Assembly: GCA_001414345.1 (NCBI GenBank)
Contig: LLCB01000390.1
Coordinates: 28,453-92,452 of the forward strand
Direction: 5' to 3'
DNA length: 64,000 bases
Source of the DNA: Hymenoscyphus infarciens
Lineage: Eukaryota > Ascomycota > Leotiomycetes > Helotiales > Helotiaceae
The notes under the pieces are model-generated. The model was not told the DNA's origin. It made no database searches and was given only the letters and a program-made list of their open reading frames with translations. Numbering within the stretch: position 1 is the stretch's first letter; the number at the start of each line of letters is the position of its first letter. Shown piece by piece: positions 24,754 through 37,264 of the stretch. A program made the position numbers and the translations under genes.

Positions 24754-27391
24754 TTAACTAACCATCTCGATATCATCATCACTCTTCCCATTCCCCTTCC
24801 CTTTGCCCTTACCCTTGCCCAATTCCTCAAACTTCAAAATCTTATAATGAACTCCATCCTTCCCCAAAACAACAACCCTGCTCATATCAACATCCCCACT
24901 TCTAACCTCCAGCTTCTCTGGAACAAAAGAGCCGCTGGTCGGAAGTGTATACTTCTCAAACCTCCCTTTGACTTCCTCGTTCGTGAAGACAGTAGGTTTA
25001 GGCGATGCAGTTTCGAGCTGTGGTGAGTATTTCAGTTGGAACTCTTCGGTTGTGGTTGTATCGGTTCCGGTAGGGGAGTCGTATGGGATTGTAAGAAGTG
25101 TTGTTGCTCCTGCTGTTTCGTTAAACTCAATGGAAGGGGTGATTGAGGGAGAATACTTACCATCAACTTCCCAGAGTACAAGAAGGGTTGTGTCGCCGGC
25201 TATCTTGATATCTTTGATTGTACCGCTGCCTAATTTGATTGCTGATGAATCAATATCTGAGACTGAGCTGAGACCACCGTCGATTTCTAGATGAACTCGA
25301 GTGATTTGTACTACTGAGATGTTAGATCAGACGTTTCAAATCACAATAAAACTCACTTGATCCAGACATGTCTTTTGGGACAAACGCAACACAAGCTCGA
25401 GCTGTTGATGAGCCCTGTGAGAATATTAGCATATTGACTATCACCAACAGATAAGTTGACTAACAGTAGTACTCAACCTCATATCAACCAACTTCTCATC
25501 CTTAACAATCCCAACCTGCTGCGGCATCCCAAATATCACATTCCTCTTCTCCGCATTCGCAATCTGACCAAATACAACTTTCGCCTGCCTGGTCAAATAT
25601 CCACAAAGTAACTCGACGCGTGGTAGTGCTTTCATATAAGGAAGACCAGACTCCTGCTTTCGAAGCTGCTTGTCGAGTATATCAAACATTGGAAGGTTCT
25701 GCTCAACTTGCCAACCATTCTTGTAATCATCAGAGGTATTGTCTCCAAGATATACCTCCAATGGACTCGAAGTCATACACGTCTGAAGATATGACAACAC
25801 TTTACTGTGCTCGATTGACGCTTCCTTCTCCAGGTCATCGTCCTTGGGAGAGACTGATGAATCTGACGCTAACCTATCGATCTCATGTCTCAACCAAGAC
25901 GAAAATGCAGCGAATAGTTCGAGTTCATCGACAACTTGAATTAGAATCTTAGAAGACACCAGGTGTAGGCAAGCCACAGTGTCTACAATGAGACTGATCT
26001 GGTGGCTCGAGAAGCCGAGTGTATCATTGGAGCTTTGAAATTTGGCAATGCCTGAGAATCGACTGAGTATAACCGAACATCTTTCTAGAGCAGGAAGCAT
26101 GTTCTCGTGAACTAGCCGACGAGTGTTCTCGAGGCCAGTGACCACTGCCTTTTCCCATCTTTTATGGCCCTGTTGAAGTTAGAGAATGGAGGAACTATGA
26201 CTGTCACTAAACTCACCCTCTCAGCCAACTCATCCACCAACCACTCTTTCACGATTGGGAATGTGTGCCCTGTTGCCACGGAATGGTACAGAGCTTGGAC
26301 AATATTTCCCTTTCCCTTTTCTGCAAGCTCCTCATTTACATTCCGAAGAAATTTGCTAGGCAAATCCCGAGTAGATTTCCACTCGTTGACTACTAGCATT
26401 TGGACTTGATGAATGTATCTCAACAAGTTCTGAAGTGCCGTTGATCTTGATGCTAGTAGTGAAAGATAATCGCTGGTTGCAGAAATAAACCGTAGATCCA
26501 ATGCGACCAAAGATAAACCGTCGGAACCTGGAGCTTTCAGGAGAAGGGCGTGAGACGAGAACTTTGGATGTGATGAATGCATGATCACCTGGGATGTTTT
26601 GCTTGAAGGGATTGAAGGTAGAGGAAACGATCCAATAACAAATGAGTCGTAGATGGTGAGATAGATCTGTCCTTCTTTCGTCCCAACAACCATTACATCG
26701 ACCGAATCGTTGTCTTTTGGGTCGAAAGGATGGAAAAGCGTATCCAAAGAGGATCTTGAACAGAAAACATCTTCACTAAAGTAAAATTAGCAACAATTTT
26801 GAGAATCAAAATTTAACTTACGAGCTTCCACCTGCTGCCAAAAGACTTAATTTGGGCAGACTTCTTTCAATATCAATCATTGACAGATCCCTCGGCAAAT
26901 CCAACGGAGATTTTGTCTCCGAAACAAGAGCATCCGACTCCAAAAGCTCCCCCCAAGTCGAACCCGAATTCTTCAAACTCGACGTCTTGCTGGTCAGATT
27001 CGATCCCCATCCCATGCACGTGATCCCCGAAACACCTTCACCAGTCGAAAACTGATGAACGATTTTGGTACTCTCCGCCCCGACCAGACGTACAGTCCCA
27101 TCGCTCCAAGCAACAGCAAGCAGTTGCCCTGCGACTTGTTAGTCCCTTCTCGTGAATCTTAGACGGGGACAAACCATTTGGCTTCCACCTGATGCTCTCC
27201 ACCACCAGCTTTCCGGTCTTTTGCGCTGCCCCATACACACGCTGCCCATTGAGACGATATATGAGGACTTGATGATCTGTAGTACCAATAGCAATCAAGT
27301 CCATCGATGGGCAATATGCGAGCAGGCTAGGGTCCGCCGCATGGGGTAGCGTCTTTTCGCCCAGCGTCGCGAGCGAAGCAGATGCCGCCAT
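24754..27391 (-). CDS. APC4: Anaphase-promoting complex subunit 4
   Basis: Six exons on the minus strand (27391-27175, 27128-26822, 26775-26217, 26169-25465, 25414-25357, 25313-24754) join in phase to 801 residues, about the usual length. The N-terminal third has the APC4-type WD40 blades: LAYCPSMDLIAIGTTDHQVL, IYRLNGQRV, RWKPNG and then LLAVAWSDGTVRLV. The central part (about residues 260-490) is the helical APC4 long domain, including GHKRWEKAVVTGLENTRR and LERCSVILSRFSGIAKF. The C-terminus ends in a Lys/Gly run and an acidic tail (SDDDIEMVS). APC4 is a scaffold subunit of the APC/C ubiquitin ligase that drives mitotic exit in the nucleus. All introns are 43-50 nt. The start lies 409 bp from the delta-COP stop; both genes read the same way. 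Confidence 0.93.
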
Positions 27392-27800
27392 TATGAAATT
27401 CGATTAGAAAACTGTGGTTCTTTTTTTTATGAGGGGCGTCGGCACATCGTGCCTATTCACAATAATAGGATTTCAGTTTGCATGGAGGGGTTTCTGGGAA
27501 GGTGCAACGCGCCGGCGCGTCGTCTCTGCCGATTTATCAGGAAAACACATGACCTGTCAATGGGCTTCATAACCCATCGAGTTAAGTCTTGGTAACTTAG
27601 GTTGACACTGGTCCATTTCACGTCTCTGCGAGGTTGGTTTATTTCCAACTTTCAATAATTAATGGTGTCAAGCACTTTGACACTTGGAGTTCAATTCATA
27701 AATCTGTGATTTCTCTAGTCTGTTCATCATCATCCATCCGGGCTATGTCTGGCCACGGAAAACCCGTGAATTTTTTTGATTCCTGCCCGAAAGTACCCTT
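27392..27800. other. Intergenic region upstream of APC4
   Basis: Short spacer between the APC4 start and the delta-COP stop on the same strand. It contains a T-run at about 27420-27429 and no ORF of note. Confidence 0.5.
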
Positions 27801-29556
27801 TTATTCAATATTGTATGCATCCGCCACAGATTTGATCTCCTTGGAGAAATCAACCGTCTCATCAAGTTCAAGAAGAGTGATATCATTGACCTAGAGGGGC
27901 TGGTTAGAGTATGTCTCAGCAGCACATTACTTGGTTGACTTACATCGACATCGATAAATGGCTTTGTCTTGCTAAACTTGACTTGCATGGGGAAAAATTC
28001 GTTCTCATCTCCAGCCTGAGCTTCGAATTCAAAGGAACCAGTGGCGTTATCCTCATCAACCAAACCAATGGTCCACTCCAGACTATCTCCAGAGACTTCA
28101 TATGTGGCATCAAAGCTTGATACAGATGGCTCACTGGTGGCATAAGGAATCACAACTGTGACATCTTTTAAAGGATCACCACCTGTGAGCTCGTATTCAA
28201 CGGTAATGTTGTATGTGTCGTCAGACCCTCGGTTGACCCATACTGTGAAAGTAATTGGGACAGCACTGGTATCGTCTGACTTTGGTGTGGCTCTCCAACG
28301 CAAGACACCCACCGAGTTATTGACTGGGAATCCTTTAGTGACATTTGTCATTTGGATACCCTTGGAACTGTTGAAAACATTCTTGTCGACGTTAGGGTGT
28401 GTCCGGAACTGAACACCGTGGCTTGCATTGGCCACAAGATCCAACTTGACTTTAGTTAGGGTTGGATCCGAGATCTTCAGTTGCAAATCTCCCTTGATTT
28501 CCAGAGAGTTCAGAGCTCCTTCCCTTGACAATTTCGCGTTTATCGTCTCTGCAATTGTAACATGAATGGCATCGCGGTCTACGGATGAGGAGGCAGGCGC
28601 AGCATGCTCGGTGGCAGCTGGTGCCGGGTGGTTTGGAACAAGTGAGGAGGAAGCAGGCTCTTCTGCCTCCGCGCCCAAATCGCCTCGAACACGTTCAAAC
28701 ATGTCCGTTGTCTTTGATTTTTTGCCCAGTTGCATTCCCTTGCCCTTTGGCACACTTGCTCTGATTGAATTATTAGTGATGAACGGGCAGGAGGGGCAAT
28801 TCGCTTACTTGTAAGATTTGTTCTTTTCAGCCTCGTATGAATCGTAGGTGTCGGTAACAGTTGACTTGGCCGGGGGAGTGTATGTGGGGTAAACGGGTGT
28901 TCGAGGGATGGCATTTCTTCCACTTCTTGAAACTTCCTTGCGCTGCATCTCCAACTGCTTGGCTTTTCGCTTTCGCTCTTCTGTGGCCTCCAATTCCTTG
29001 TTCTGCAAACAAAGTTAGTCATACGCCGCAGCAGCTGAGCATAATTTCAATATACCCTTGAAATAATCTCCTGTATCCTCTCTTCGTGACTCTCCATTTC
29101 CAAAAATGTCTTGATTTGGCTGATTGTGAGATTCTCCCGATACCCCAGTGTGACCAGCTCATCAAAGGCGCTGAGAAGCTCATAGGCATTCCTTAGAATC
29201 TCCCTTTCATCCAGAGTTTTGCATGTGCTGGTAACAACTTGTGCGAACAGGTGTAAAGAATCAATATCTTGGAGGATGTTGGATTGGCGGTTCGTAATGA
29301 GGACCATGTATAGCTCGTCCAGTGGTTGGTAGACAAAGCGTACATTATCCTGCTCCACGGTTGTATGCTGAGTGCTGGAATCTGCGAGCTTTGGAAAGGA
29401 AGCAAGAAGGGCTTCAATTCTCGACCGCTGCATCTCCCGAAACTGTCTGGAGAGGACAGCTTTACCCCCCCTTGTACAGATTGAGGCTGCGAGGACAACC
29501 TGATTTGTAGTTAGCAGAGGAAATTGAAGTTGGAGACTGGCAGATATACGCACCAT
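27801..29556 (-). CDS. RET2: Coatomer delta subunit (delta-COP)
   Basis: Five exons on the minus strand (29556-29554, 29499-29056, 29002-28809, 28760-27944, 27890-27801) give 515 residues. The first coding exon is just the ATG, so the protein starts M-VVLAASICTRGGKAVLSRQF, the family's conserved start. Reading straight through the first intron would give an unrelated N-terminus, which is why I split it. The N-terminal longin-like adaptor domain covers about residues 1-140. A charged helix follows (ELEATEERKRKAKQLEMQ), then a linker with PKGKGMQLGKKSK, and a mu-homology domain from about 260 to the end (LEIKGDLQLKISD, VLRWRATPK). Delta-COP is part of the F-subcomplex of the COPI coat for Golgi-to-ER retrieval. 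It is divergently arranged with the gene at 30274. Confidence 0.94.
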
Positions 29557-30273
29557 TATGGCAGGTGGAAGTGGTACGTGTTGAGGTGGTGGAGGGGTGG
29601 AAAGTGGTATATTATTTGGTATCAGTGTCCAGATTGTGCCCGCGAAAGCCCAAAGTCACTGGCCATGCTGAAGCCAGAATATTGTGGCCTAGAATACGAG
29701 GCTTCAGAGTTCTTACAGGGTTTAGGGCACTCCCGTCCCTAGACGCCTCTTAGTAGGGGCAAGCGCGTCAATTCCGACGCTAAAGGGAAGCTGCTTTCAG
29801 TCACCCAACCAATATTATTTCAAACCACCAACCCCGAGTCCATCTCCATCCCACGACACCACGACACCACGACACCACGACACCACGACATCTCCAACCT
29901 GGGCAGACTACTCAATACACTAGTGAAGCGGTCTTTTAAAGCACCGAGCTAGCATCATATTTATTTGTCCCTCAGATCTTTCCTTCCTTTCTCCCTTGCA
30001 AGGAACTTCTTTTGATCCGCCCTCCCTCTGGTGAATGCGACCCTTCCGCCAAATTACAAGGGATCTTTGTTCATCATCCCCCCTCTACGACCTTTTGCCT
30101 ACTTAACCCACAGTCCAGAACCTACATACGCAGCTGTATCTGCGTCGAATAGAGACCCTTCCCATCGACCCTACATAACGTGGAAGACCACGGAAATGCG
30201 TCAGTAGCCAGCAGGCGGGAGACAATTTAATCGACGGACCAGCCAACCCAGGTCACCAACTTCCAAGCTCCCC
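29557..30273. promoter_or_regulatory. Divergent promoter region with 8-bp minisatellite
   Basis: About 0.7 kb shared upstream region between delta-COP (minus) and the acidic-protein gene (plus). It includes roughly five copies of the unit ACGACACC at about 29852-29890 and pyrimidine-rich leader sequence before 30274. I cannot define individual factor sites. Confidence 0.5.
29852..29890. repeat. 8-bp tandem repeat (ACGACACC)n
   Basis: About five near-perfect tandem copies in the divergent promoter. Confidence 0.9.
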
Positions 30274-33028
30274 ATGCTCGCCGCTCATTTCGAACACTCC
30301 CTTCCGCCCATGATGGCAGACGATAGTATGGAGATATCTTCCGATCACGGTCATAACGTCGATGATATCGATATTGACATCGAGTTCACTGCTGGAGATG
30401 GCGACGGCGGAGAAGATTATATGGCGGATGATACTCCAATGAATACTGGCTTCGAAGAGAACCACAGCAATGTGGACTTCTTAACGGCCGCCGACGAGCT
30501 GATGGTCGATGACGCCTCGGTTGTGGATGAAATGAACGGCCATCATGATCTGATGATCGACGACGCGGCCGTTACCATGTTTGATGAAACTATTGAGGAG
30601 CCGGTTGCGGAACCCATCCAAGCTACATCAACTTTGGCGACGGAATTCTCTCAAGACATCCATATATCAGGCTCAGAAGACCATGGCGTTCCGGCTTTGG
30701 CCATGGATGAATCTCATGGCGAGCAACAAGTTAAATCAGACATCTATGAGTCTTCGGGGCCCTTGGAGCTGACTATTGATTTTGTTGGTGCCGATCCGGT
30801 AACGAGTTCAGTCAACGCTGGATCCGATTCGGTTGATAGAGATGCCAACCTCGAATCAGATATCGGAGCTGAGCAGGGGGTTTTGGCCCAAGTTAGCACC
30901 GATCCTAAAGACTCGGAAGATTCTGACACAAAGTTGTCTTCGAGCCTAGATCTGTCGGTACCTAATACCACCACGAGCCCACGCGGAGAGGAAAAGCCAG
31001 AATCCACTGGTGAAAACGAAGTTGGTCAGCCAGATGAGCAAACTAATATAATCAAATCCCCCCCAGCTTCTAACCCTGATGCTACCCATGTTGCACAGGA
31101 GCAAACCACCGAATTCCAAGATAACACCAAAGAAGAAACCGCTCCAGAAAATAAACTGGTTCTGCCCGAAATAGTGATCGTTTGGCGTTCTACCGAGTAC
31201 TTCTTGTTCCCAAAATCCGAGTTCGACGACCCAGACACATTCTTCCTCTCAGATCCAAGTATTCTTGAACAGCCGATTGGTGACTTCCTCCAATCTATCC
31301 GAGATGTTATCCACGAGGAACTCGAGGAGGAAGCCGAGTTATGCATTGCGGTAGAGGATCTTGCTTTAGAGATTGAAGAGGTGAGTGGCCACAATTCGGT
31401 CTAACTGTTTGACTGCTAACATGAGATCAGACTTCTACACACCTTCGGGACTATACCCTTGGTCAGGTTATTGACGTGTTCAACAAACTACTTGAAAATG
31501 ATATGGAGGACGTTCGGCCGCTGTACGTGATGTTACGTGCCAGAGCGAACTTTTCAAAGCGATACGACGTCTGCAAATCTAGCGCTGTCGATGGTAAGGG
31601 CTTATCTGAAATTCTGATATTCCGTGACGAAAGCGAGAGCCAAGAGGATTTTGCCGCTAATGCTGAGAATGCGGCATTTGAAGGTGGACTCGATACTGAA
31701 GCTGATGGAGGATACGACGAAGGACATCACAAGCCATCCGATATTTTGGAGGGTGAATCAAAATATAACCAAATAGAAAACAACCAAGCTTCTGGATCGC
31801 CCCACGCCTACCAGGAGACTGAAACTTGGAACAATGACAACGCAGCAGCAGCCGAAGAACATGAGACTAAAGCTATCTCGAGTCAGCACACTGGTCCCCA
31901 AGAATCTCTCCCAAACACCGATAACTCCAAGGTCTCGGATGTGGTTCGCACTGAAGAAGAGATTGTGGCAAGTACCCATGATGAAGACGATTTGATCGAT
32001 TATTCGGACGAAGAAACCGAAGCACCAAACACAAAAGACCGTAAAAGTGCACCTGCAGCGGAGACTCATGTTGCTGAAAACCAAGCACAGAATGGTACAT
32101 ATTCCGATTCATTTTCCCCGTGTCCGAAACCCAATACCTGTTTCTGTTCTAAATGTCTCGTCCTTATAGTCGAAGAACACGAAGCGATCAATGAGGAACT
32201 CCAACGCCGGCGATCTTTGTCCCGTACGGCTGAAGGAAATGGTGCTCTGCAACCTGGCAACGATGAAGACCAGGGCACACCAAAGGTTGAGAACCATGTT
32301 GAAACCGAGGATTTTGGAGATGAACTTGACTATGAAGTTGATTCCAAAGGCCAAGAAGACCTTGTTACAAATGATATCACTGATGAGTCTGGAAAAGATA
32401 AGTATGGCGGCGAGCCTCTTGAGGAACAATATGTTGCGGAGGTCGAGTCAGCAGAGCCAGGTCAACAATTTGATTACCAAGAGGCTTCATTCCAAGAGAT
32501 TCAAGAAGACGAAGAGAATTATGAAGAGTTTGAGCTAGGCGATGAAAACCCCCAAAACGCCGATGCTGCAGATTATGATGCAGTAGATTTCCAACAAGAG
32601 TATAATGAGCTCCACGAAACCGAAGGCGCAATCGACGAAACCACAGATCTTCTGGAATTCGACGATGCCGCGGAGTCTAGTGCTACTGTGAGTGCCGACG
32701 AGCCTCATCGGGAGGACGATTTCACCGATTTTGACCTCGACGGCGAATTTGCCAACAACGAAGCCACAAATGACACGGATCCTGTGGTCACATTGCCAGA
32801 CGAGGACGAGATTGGTTATGAGGATGATGGGGATATCAAGGACGTGGATGTGACCATAGTCCAGCCTCCCATCTCAACAACGCCGAACGGTTCTACCAAA
32901 AGATCTATATCTGAAGTAGAAGTCGATGAGGTTACGGCTTTAGGAGCGCAAGGTATGCTTTTCCTTCCAGAACGCAATATGATAAGCCTGCTAACACTTA
33001 TGTAGAAAACAAACGATCTAGATCGTGA
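30274..33028 (+). CDS. Large acidic, probably nuclear protein of unknown function
   Basis: Four exons (30274-31380, 31431-32094, 32170-32952, 33006-33028) join in phase to 858 residues. Most of the protein is Asp/Glu/Ser-rich and probably disordered. A more folded core at about residues 300-420 reads LPEIVIVWRSTEYFLFPKSE, FLSDPSIL, HLRDYTLGQVIDVFNKLLE and MLRARANFSKRYDV. The C-terminus ends KRSISEVEVDEV...ENKRSRS, resembling a nuclear localisation signal. Intron 2 (32095-32169) is 75 nt, a multiple of three with no stop, so it can be misread as coding and would then add a false Cys-rich patch. The start could also be the second or third Met about 12-13 codons in. I recognise this as a conserved-looking fungal protein but not as a named family. 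It shares a divergent promoter with delta-COP. Confidence 0.72.
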
Positions 33029-35024
33029 CGCTTTTCTCGGAGGCTGGTTACCCTGCCTTGCAACCTTTCGCCTCTTCTCACCTCGTCTTCGTCTAGCTTC
33101 CCGTTGTCACATAAAAAACGGCATGAACGACGGTACTCTTTCGACATGACCAGAATTTCTCTCTCGATATTCCATGCTCTTCGACCAGACAATGGCGTTT
33201 GATTTCGACTCTGGATACCCCTTCGACGACGCCGCCAAAATCTACGAATACTAATCTTGTGAACTAGAAAGTGAAAACGGTAGGTCCGACAGGTATACTG
33301 ACACCGATTCCGCCCCAGTTATTTCTTCCTTCTTGCGGCACTCTTCCCCTCGTATAATATTTTTAAAAACCCCCTTCTTCCAAAACCACTTGTAGGGCTG
33401 GCGAACGTTCCATAGCATGGCGTCTTTTCTCTTTTTCATGGGCGTTCATGAGCGGATGGGCAGAATTGGAGGAACGAAGGCGGATTTCTTGAGAGATTCT
33501 CGCCAACCGATATTCGCACTTCTACTAAAAAAAGGGGCTTGGCGTATTGGTGAACGAAGGTCGTGATTCTGTACGAGTGAAAAGAAAGTGGTGGCATGGT
33601 GCATGGAAGTTTCTGCGTTATTTTGCGAGTGATTGATTGTCAGTGCTGTCCTACTCGTGGATGCGGGTAGATGGATTCGTGGAAAGTATCTTCTGATATT
33701 GCAATGAACACACACTACAGTCAAACCCGGGTGCAATATGAGATATGTCGTGAATGTGACTTGATAAAATAGAGTTCTCCGGGATTGTGTTTGTATTTGG
33801 ATTTGGTACGATTCAAGTGGTAAGTGGTGAGCTTGAATCCCCCTTTTTTCCCAAGTCCTTCCAAGGTGCAATCCACCTGGGCGCGCGGCCTCTGAGAGTT
33901 GAGTTCAGAAGAGGATTTTAAAAGTTGGGACCGCATGGGGGGCGGAGTCGCTGAAGGTCGGAGAATGAATGGGTCTATGAATGGGTCTATGAATGGATCT
34001 TAGGGTGAAACTAAAAATAAAATGGCCCTAACTTGCTAGGTAACTTGGCTAGCGGGTCCAGCGCTGGTGCTGGCTATTCGGGGCGTACTGTAAGTACACG
34101 TACGTACAGGTACAGGCCACAGGGGCTGCAAGGACGAGGGGGGAGGGAGGATTGATGGAATTTGAGGGTCGGGTGTGAACTTAGAAGAGCCCGAGGCAAG
34201 GCCAGACGGGAGTTCGTGAGAACACGACTTTCTGTGCAGTCTCAACGTTTCACATTCTCCTCTCCTCACACTCCTCACACTTCTCACACTTCTCACACTT
34301 CTCACACTCCCACACACACTCCTTGCCCCAGAGCACGAACACGACACGACACGACCCGACCACATCTCTCCTCCGTACACGCTCTTCTGTTTGACTCTAC
34401 TCTCGCCCTTCTGCAACTGCATCTGCATCTGCATCTGCACCTACTACTACTGTACCTCAAACTATCACTGCAACGGCCACTAAACGCCACGACTTGCGCG
34501 ACGAACTTAATTTCTGAACACTGAACCCCGTCATTTCGTGTCTTTTCTCTCGACCCAGCACAACCCTTCACCACTCGAATAAACCTCTCGTTTGCGCGAA
34601 CCACCACGAAGCCAATCTACTTCTCATGCGGCCAACACGACCTTCACGGCTCCTCCGATAAACCTACGATAACAGATCATCTTGACCGCGACCACCTCCC
34701 GACCTAGGGTCTCGAAACCACATCTATTTTACTCGACAACCACTTTGCGACGACGGCGACTACGAGGGCCTTCCCACATTGAACGCCTAAATAACACGTG
34801 GAGCTATCCTCAAATCATCAACCAACGACGGTCCTTACGAATTACACGCCGGTCATATTATACTATTACATTTAGAACCCCTAGCAGACGGGAAAAGCAT
34901 CGCGACGGCCTTTCAATTTCGAATACTGGATTACCCCATCAAACATTGCGATACAGCGAGCGCAAGCCCGGGATAATTATACGCTGGAGTGGATAGGAGG
35001 AGCTGCTCTAGACCCCGAGTCAAG
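33029..35024. other. Two-kilobase intergenic region with microsatellites
   Basis: No supported gene. It holds a 12-bp repeat (AATGGGTCTATG, three copies) near 33967-34000, a TCTCACACTTC-type microsatellite at about 34260-34310, CGACA repeats near 34340-34357 and GCATCT repeats near 34418-34438. The pyrimidine-rich, repeat-bearing part after 34200 is likely a long 5' leader or promoter of the transporter gene at 35025. Confidence 0.5.
34258..34312. repeat. Microsatellite of CTCACACTT units
   Basis: Five or so copies of a 9-10 nt pyrimidine-rich unit (CTCACACTTCT variants). It generates artefactual Ser/Thr/His-rich ORFs on both strands. Confidence 0.85.
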
Positions 35025-36634
35025 ATGTTGGAAGACAAGTACGTGGCCATCAAATGCGCCTAGCCCAGTGGGGTCGTGGGATAATGACTGACATTTGGGG
35101 ACAGATATATAGGTTTGGCATTGGCCATTACCTCGACGCTTGCAATAGGTATGAAGAATCGCATATCCCCAATTTGATAGCCCATTGCTGACTGTGGATT
35201 CCCCCTGCAGGAACGAGTTTTGTGATTACGAAAAAGGTACGAGGCCACTAAGCACATATCCAAATCACGAATACGACCATACTTCTCTCCTCCAAATACT
35301 GACAAATGCCCAGGGTCTTATGGATGCGGAAGAGAGGCATGGCTTTGAGGGAGATGGGTTCACATATCTCAAAAGTCCCATATGGTGGGCCGGAATCATA
35401 GCCCGTACGCAGCCCCCATATTTCTCCCCTTCAGGGCAACAGCTAACTGCAGAAATAGTCATAATCGGAGAAATCGCCAATTTTGCAGCATACGCGTTTG
35501 CGCCCGCGATTCTAGTTACCCCTCTTGGGGCCTTGAGTGTCTTGATTGGTGCCGTGCTGGGTTCATATTTCCTAAAGGAGGAGCTGGGAACATTGGGGAA
35601 GTTGGGATGCGCCATCTGCCTGATTGGGTCCGTGATAATTGTCTTGCATGCCCCGCCGGATCAGGAAATCGAGACTATCGACGAGATTCTCAATTATGCG
35701 ATTCAACCAGGTAAGGACCAGAAATTCCTCCAGGTCTGGCTATTCTAATTCGTGACAAGGATTTCTCATGTTCTGCGCCGCTGTCGCTATTTTTTCCGTC
35801 GTTATGATATACCGAGTTGCACCAAAATACGGAAAGAAGAACCCTCTGATTTACTTGTCGATTTGCTCGACTGTCGGATCGGTGTCAGTCATGTCCGTGA
35901 AGGCATTCGGTATTGCGGTTAAATTGACATTCGCGGGCAACAACCAATTTACCCACCCCTCGACCTACGTATTCATCATTTTAGTGGCAGTCTGCATTCT
36001 GACACAGATGAATTACTTCAACAAGGCACTGAGCCAATTCCCCACCTCCATGTAGGCGGCCCAATTTTTGAATGGCTGAGCATAATTAACGTTTTTATAC
36101 AGTGTTAACCCGTTGTATTACGTTACGTTTACCACAGCCACGCTATGTGCGTCCTTTATTTTATACGGTGGCTTCAACACGTCTGATGCAGTCAATACCC
36201 TCTCTCTGCTCAGCGGTTTCCTGGTCATCTTTACGGGAGTGTACCTGCTTAATCTCTCACGCGGAGATCCCAACGGGGACAAATTAATCAACGGCCACAT
36301 GCAAGATGGAATCGCCACGGATCCCATCTCAGGATTGCAAACGAGGAGAAGCATGCAATTACGACGGAGTCTGGACCCACGTATGAGCGCGGGCAGCTAC
36401 GGACGAAGCGATCGAGAAGGGCTCATCCGGGCTTATGACGAGGAAGAGAACACGGGCTTTGGCCTCACGGATCTCGCATCGGAGAGTGATGAGGATGCGC
36501 CACCACCGCGAACTCCGAACGGGAAGATTTATGGGAATGGGAATGCGAATGCTAGTAAGAGGAGTTTTGCGGAGCCGGCGGCGTTGGAAGATAGAAGGTC
36601 GATATCGAGGAAGGCATCGCCGCTGAATCGATGA
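35025..36634 (+). CDS. NIPA-type magnesium transporter
   Basis: Seven exons (35025-35038, 35105-35148, 35211-35236, 35314-35404, 35459-35710, 35760-36051, 36103-36634) join in phase to 416 residues. The N-terminus reads MLEDKYIGLALAITSTLAIG then TSFVITKKGL, the hallmark opening of the NIPA/DUF803 family. Then come GEIANFAAYAFAPAIL, VTPLGALSVLIGAVLGSYFL and LGKLGCAICLIGS, with about nine membrane segments in all, followed by a hydrophilic tail of about 130 residues rich in charged and Ser residues. NIPA proteins move Mg2+ and other divalent cations across plasma or endosomal membranes. Three tiny 5' exons (14, 44 and 26 nt) make the start easy to miss; the chosen ATG gives the family's N-terminus. 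The tail is likely cytosolic and regulatory (inference). Confidence 0.92.
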
Positions 36635-37171
36635 CGACCGGCCCCTTGGAATTAGCATGAGCATTTTTGTTTTTGGGTTCTTTTGGGTTTTGGGTTCTCT
36701 CTGGGATTTTTGTGACGACGGGTGGGATGGGAGCCCTCGTGGGCGTGTTTATTATATTGTATATGGAATTTTGCCTTTCTCTCGAAATGAGAGGTATGAA
36801 GGCGAAACAAGCGGAATGAACAATGGAAAAGGGGAAAATGGAATTACTTTATACAATCGGTCTACTCAAGTAGGAGGGGGTTTTTTTGTCATGCAATGGA
36901 ACTCTTCTTTCTTTTTAGGTTTTGGTCTATGATGAGGTTTAATACCTCGAGGGTCTAATTCGGGAAACTTGGCATGATTCTGCATTCATCCTCTGCGAGT
37001 TTTTAGAATACGAGATGGTTATCATGGGGATTTTTCTATGTGGGAGGTGGGAGAGAGGGAGAGGGAAGGAGAATTGTTGGTGTGTCCTGTATAAAAAGAA
37101 AGAAAGAAAAGAAAGCATTCCTGTTTTATTTAGAGATTCCGCGTTTCCTTCTTCTTCTTCTTTTCCTCTTG
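36635..37171. other. 3' region of the NIPA gene
   Basis: T/G-rich 3' flanking sequence without a supported gene, leading into the poly(T) tract. Confidence 0.5.
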
Positions 37172-37189
37172 TTTTTTTTGTTTTTTTGT

Positions 37190-37235
<46 letters not shown>

Positions 37236-37264
37236 GTTTGTTTTTTTTTTTTTTTTTTTTTTTT
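37172..37264. repeat. Poly(T) tract of about 90 nt
   Basis: T runs broken by a few G's, the longest being 44 T's at 37191-37234. It sits exactly where normal sequence changes to RIP-degraded AT-rich DNA, so it is probably the poly(A) tail of a minus-strand retroelement to its right, as seen for the LINE at 6203. It encodes only artefactual poly-Phe/poly-Lys ORFs. Confidence 0.75.

Noticed and set aside
32095..32169. Apparent zinc-finger-like Cys cluster (CPKPNTCFCSKC) in the acidic protein
   Set aside because: The segment has intron ends and a good acceptor; the Cys cluster is most likely translated intron.
34036..34607. ORFs rich in Ser/Arg/Val or His/Thr
   Set aside because: They translate the CTCACACTT and GCATCT microsatellites in a presumed leader region.
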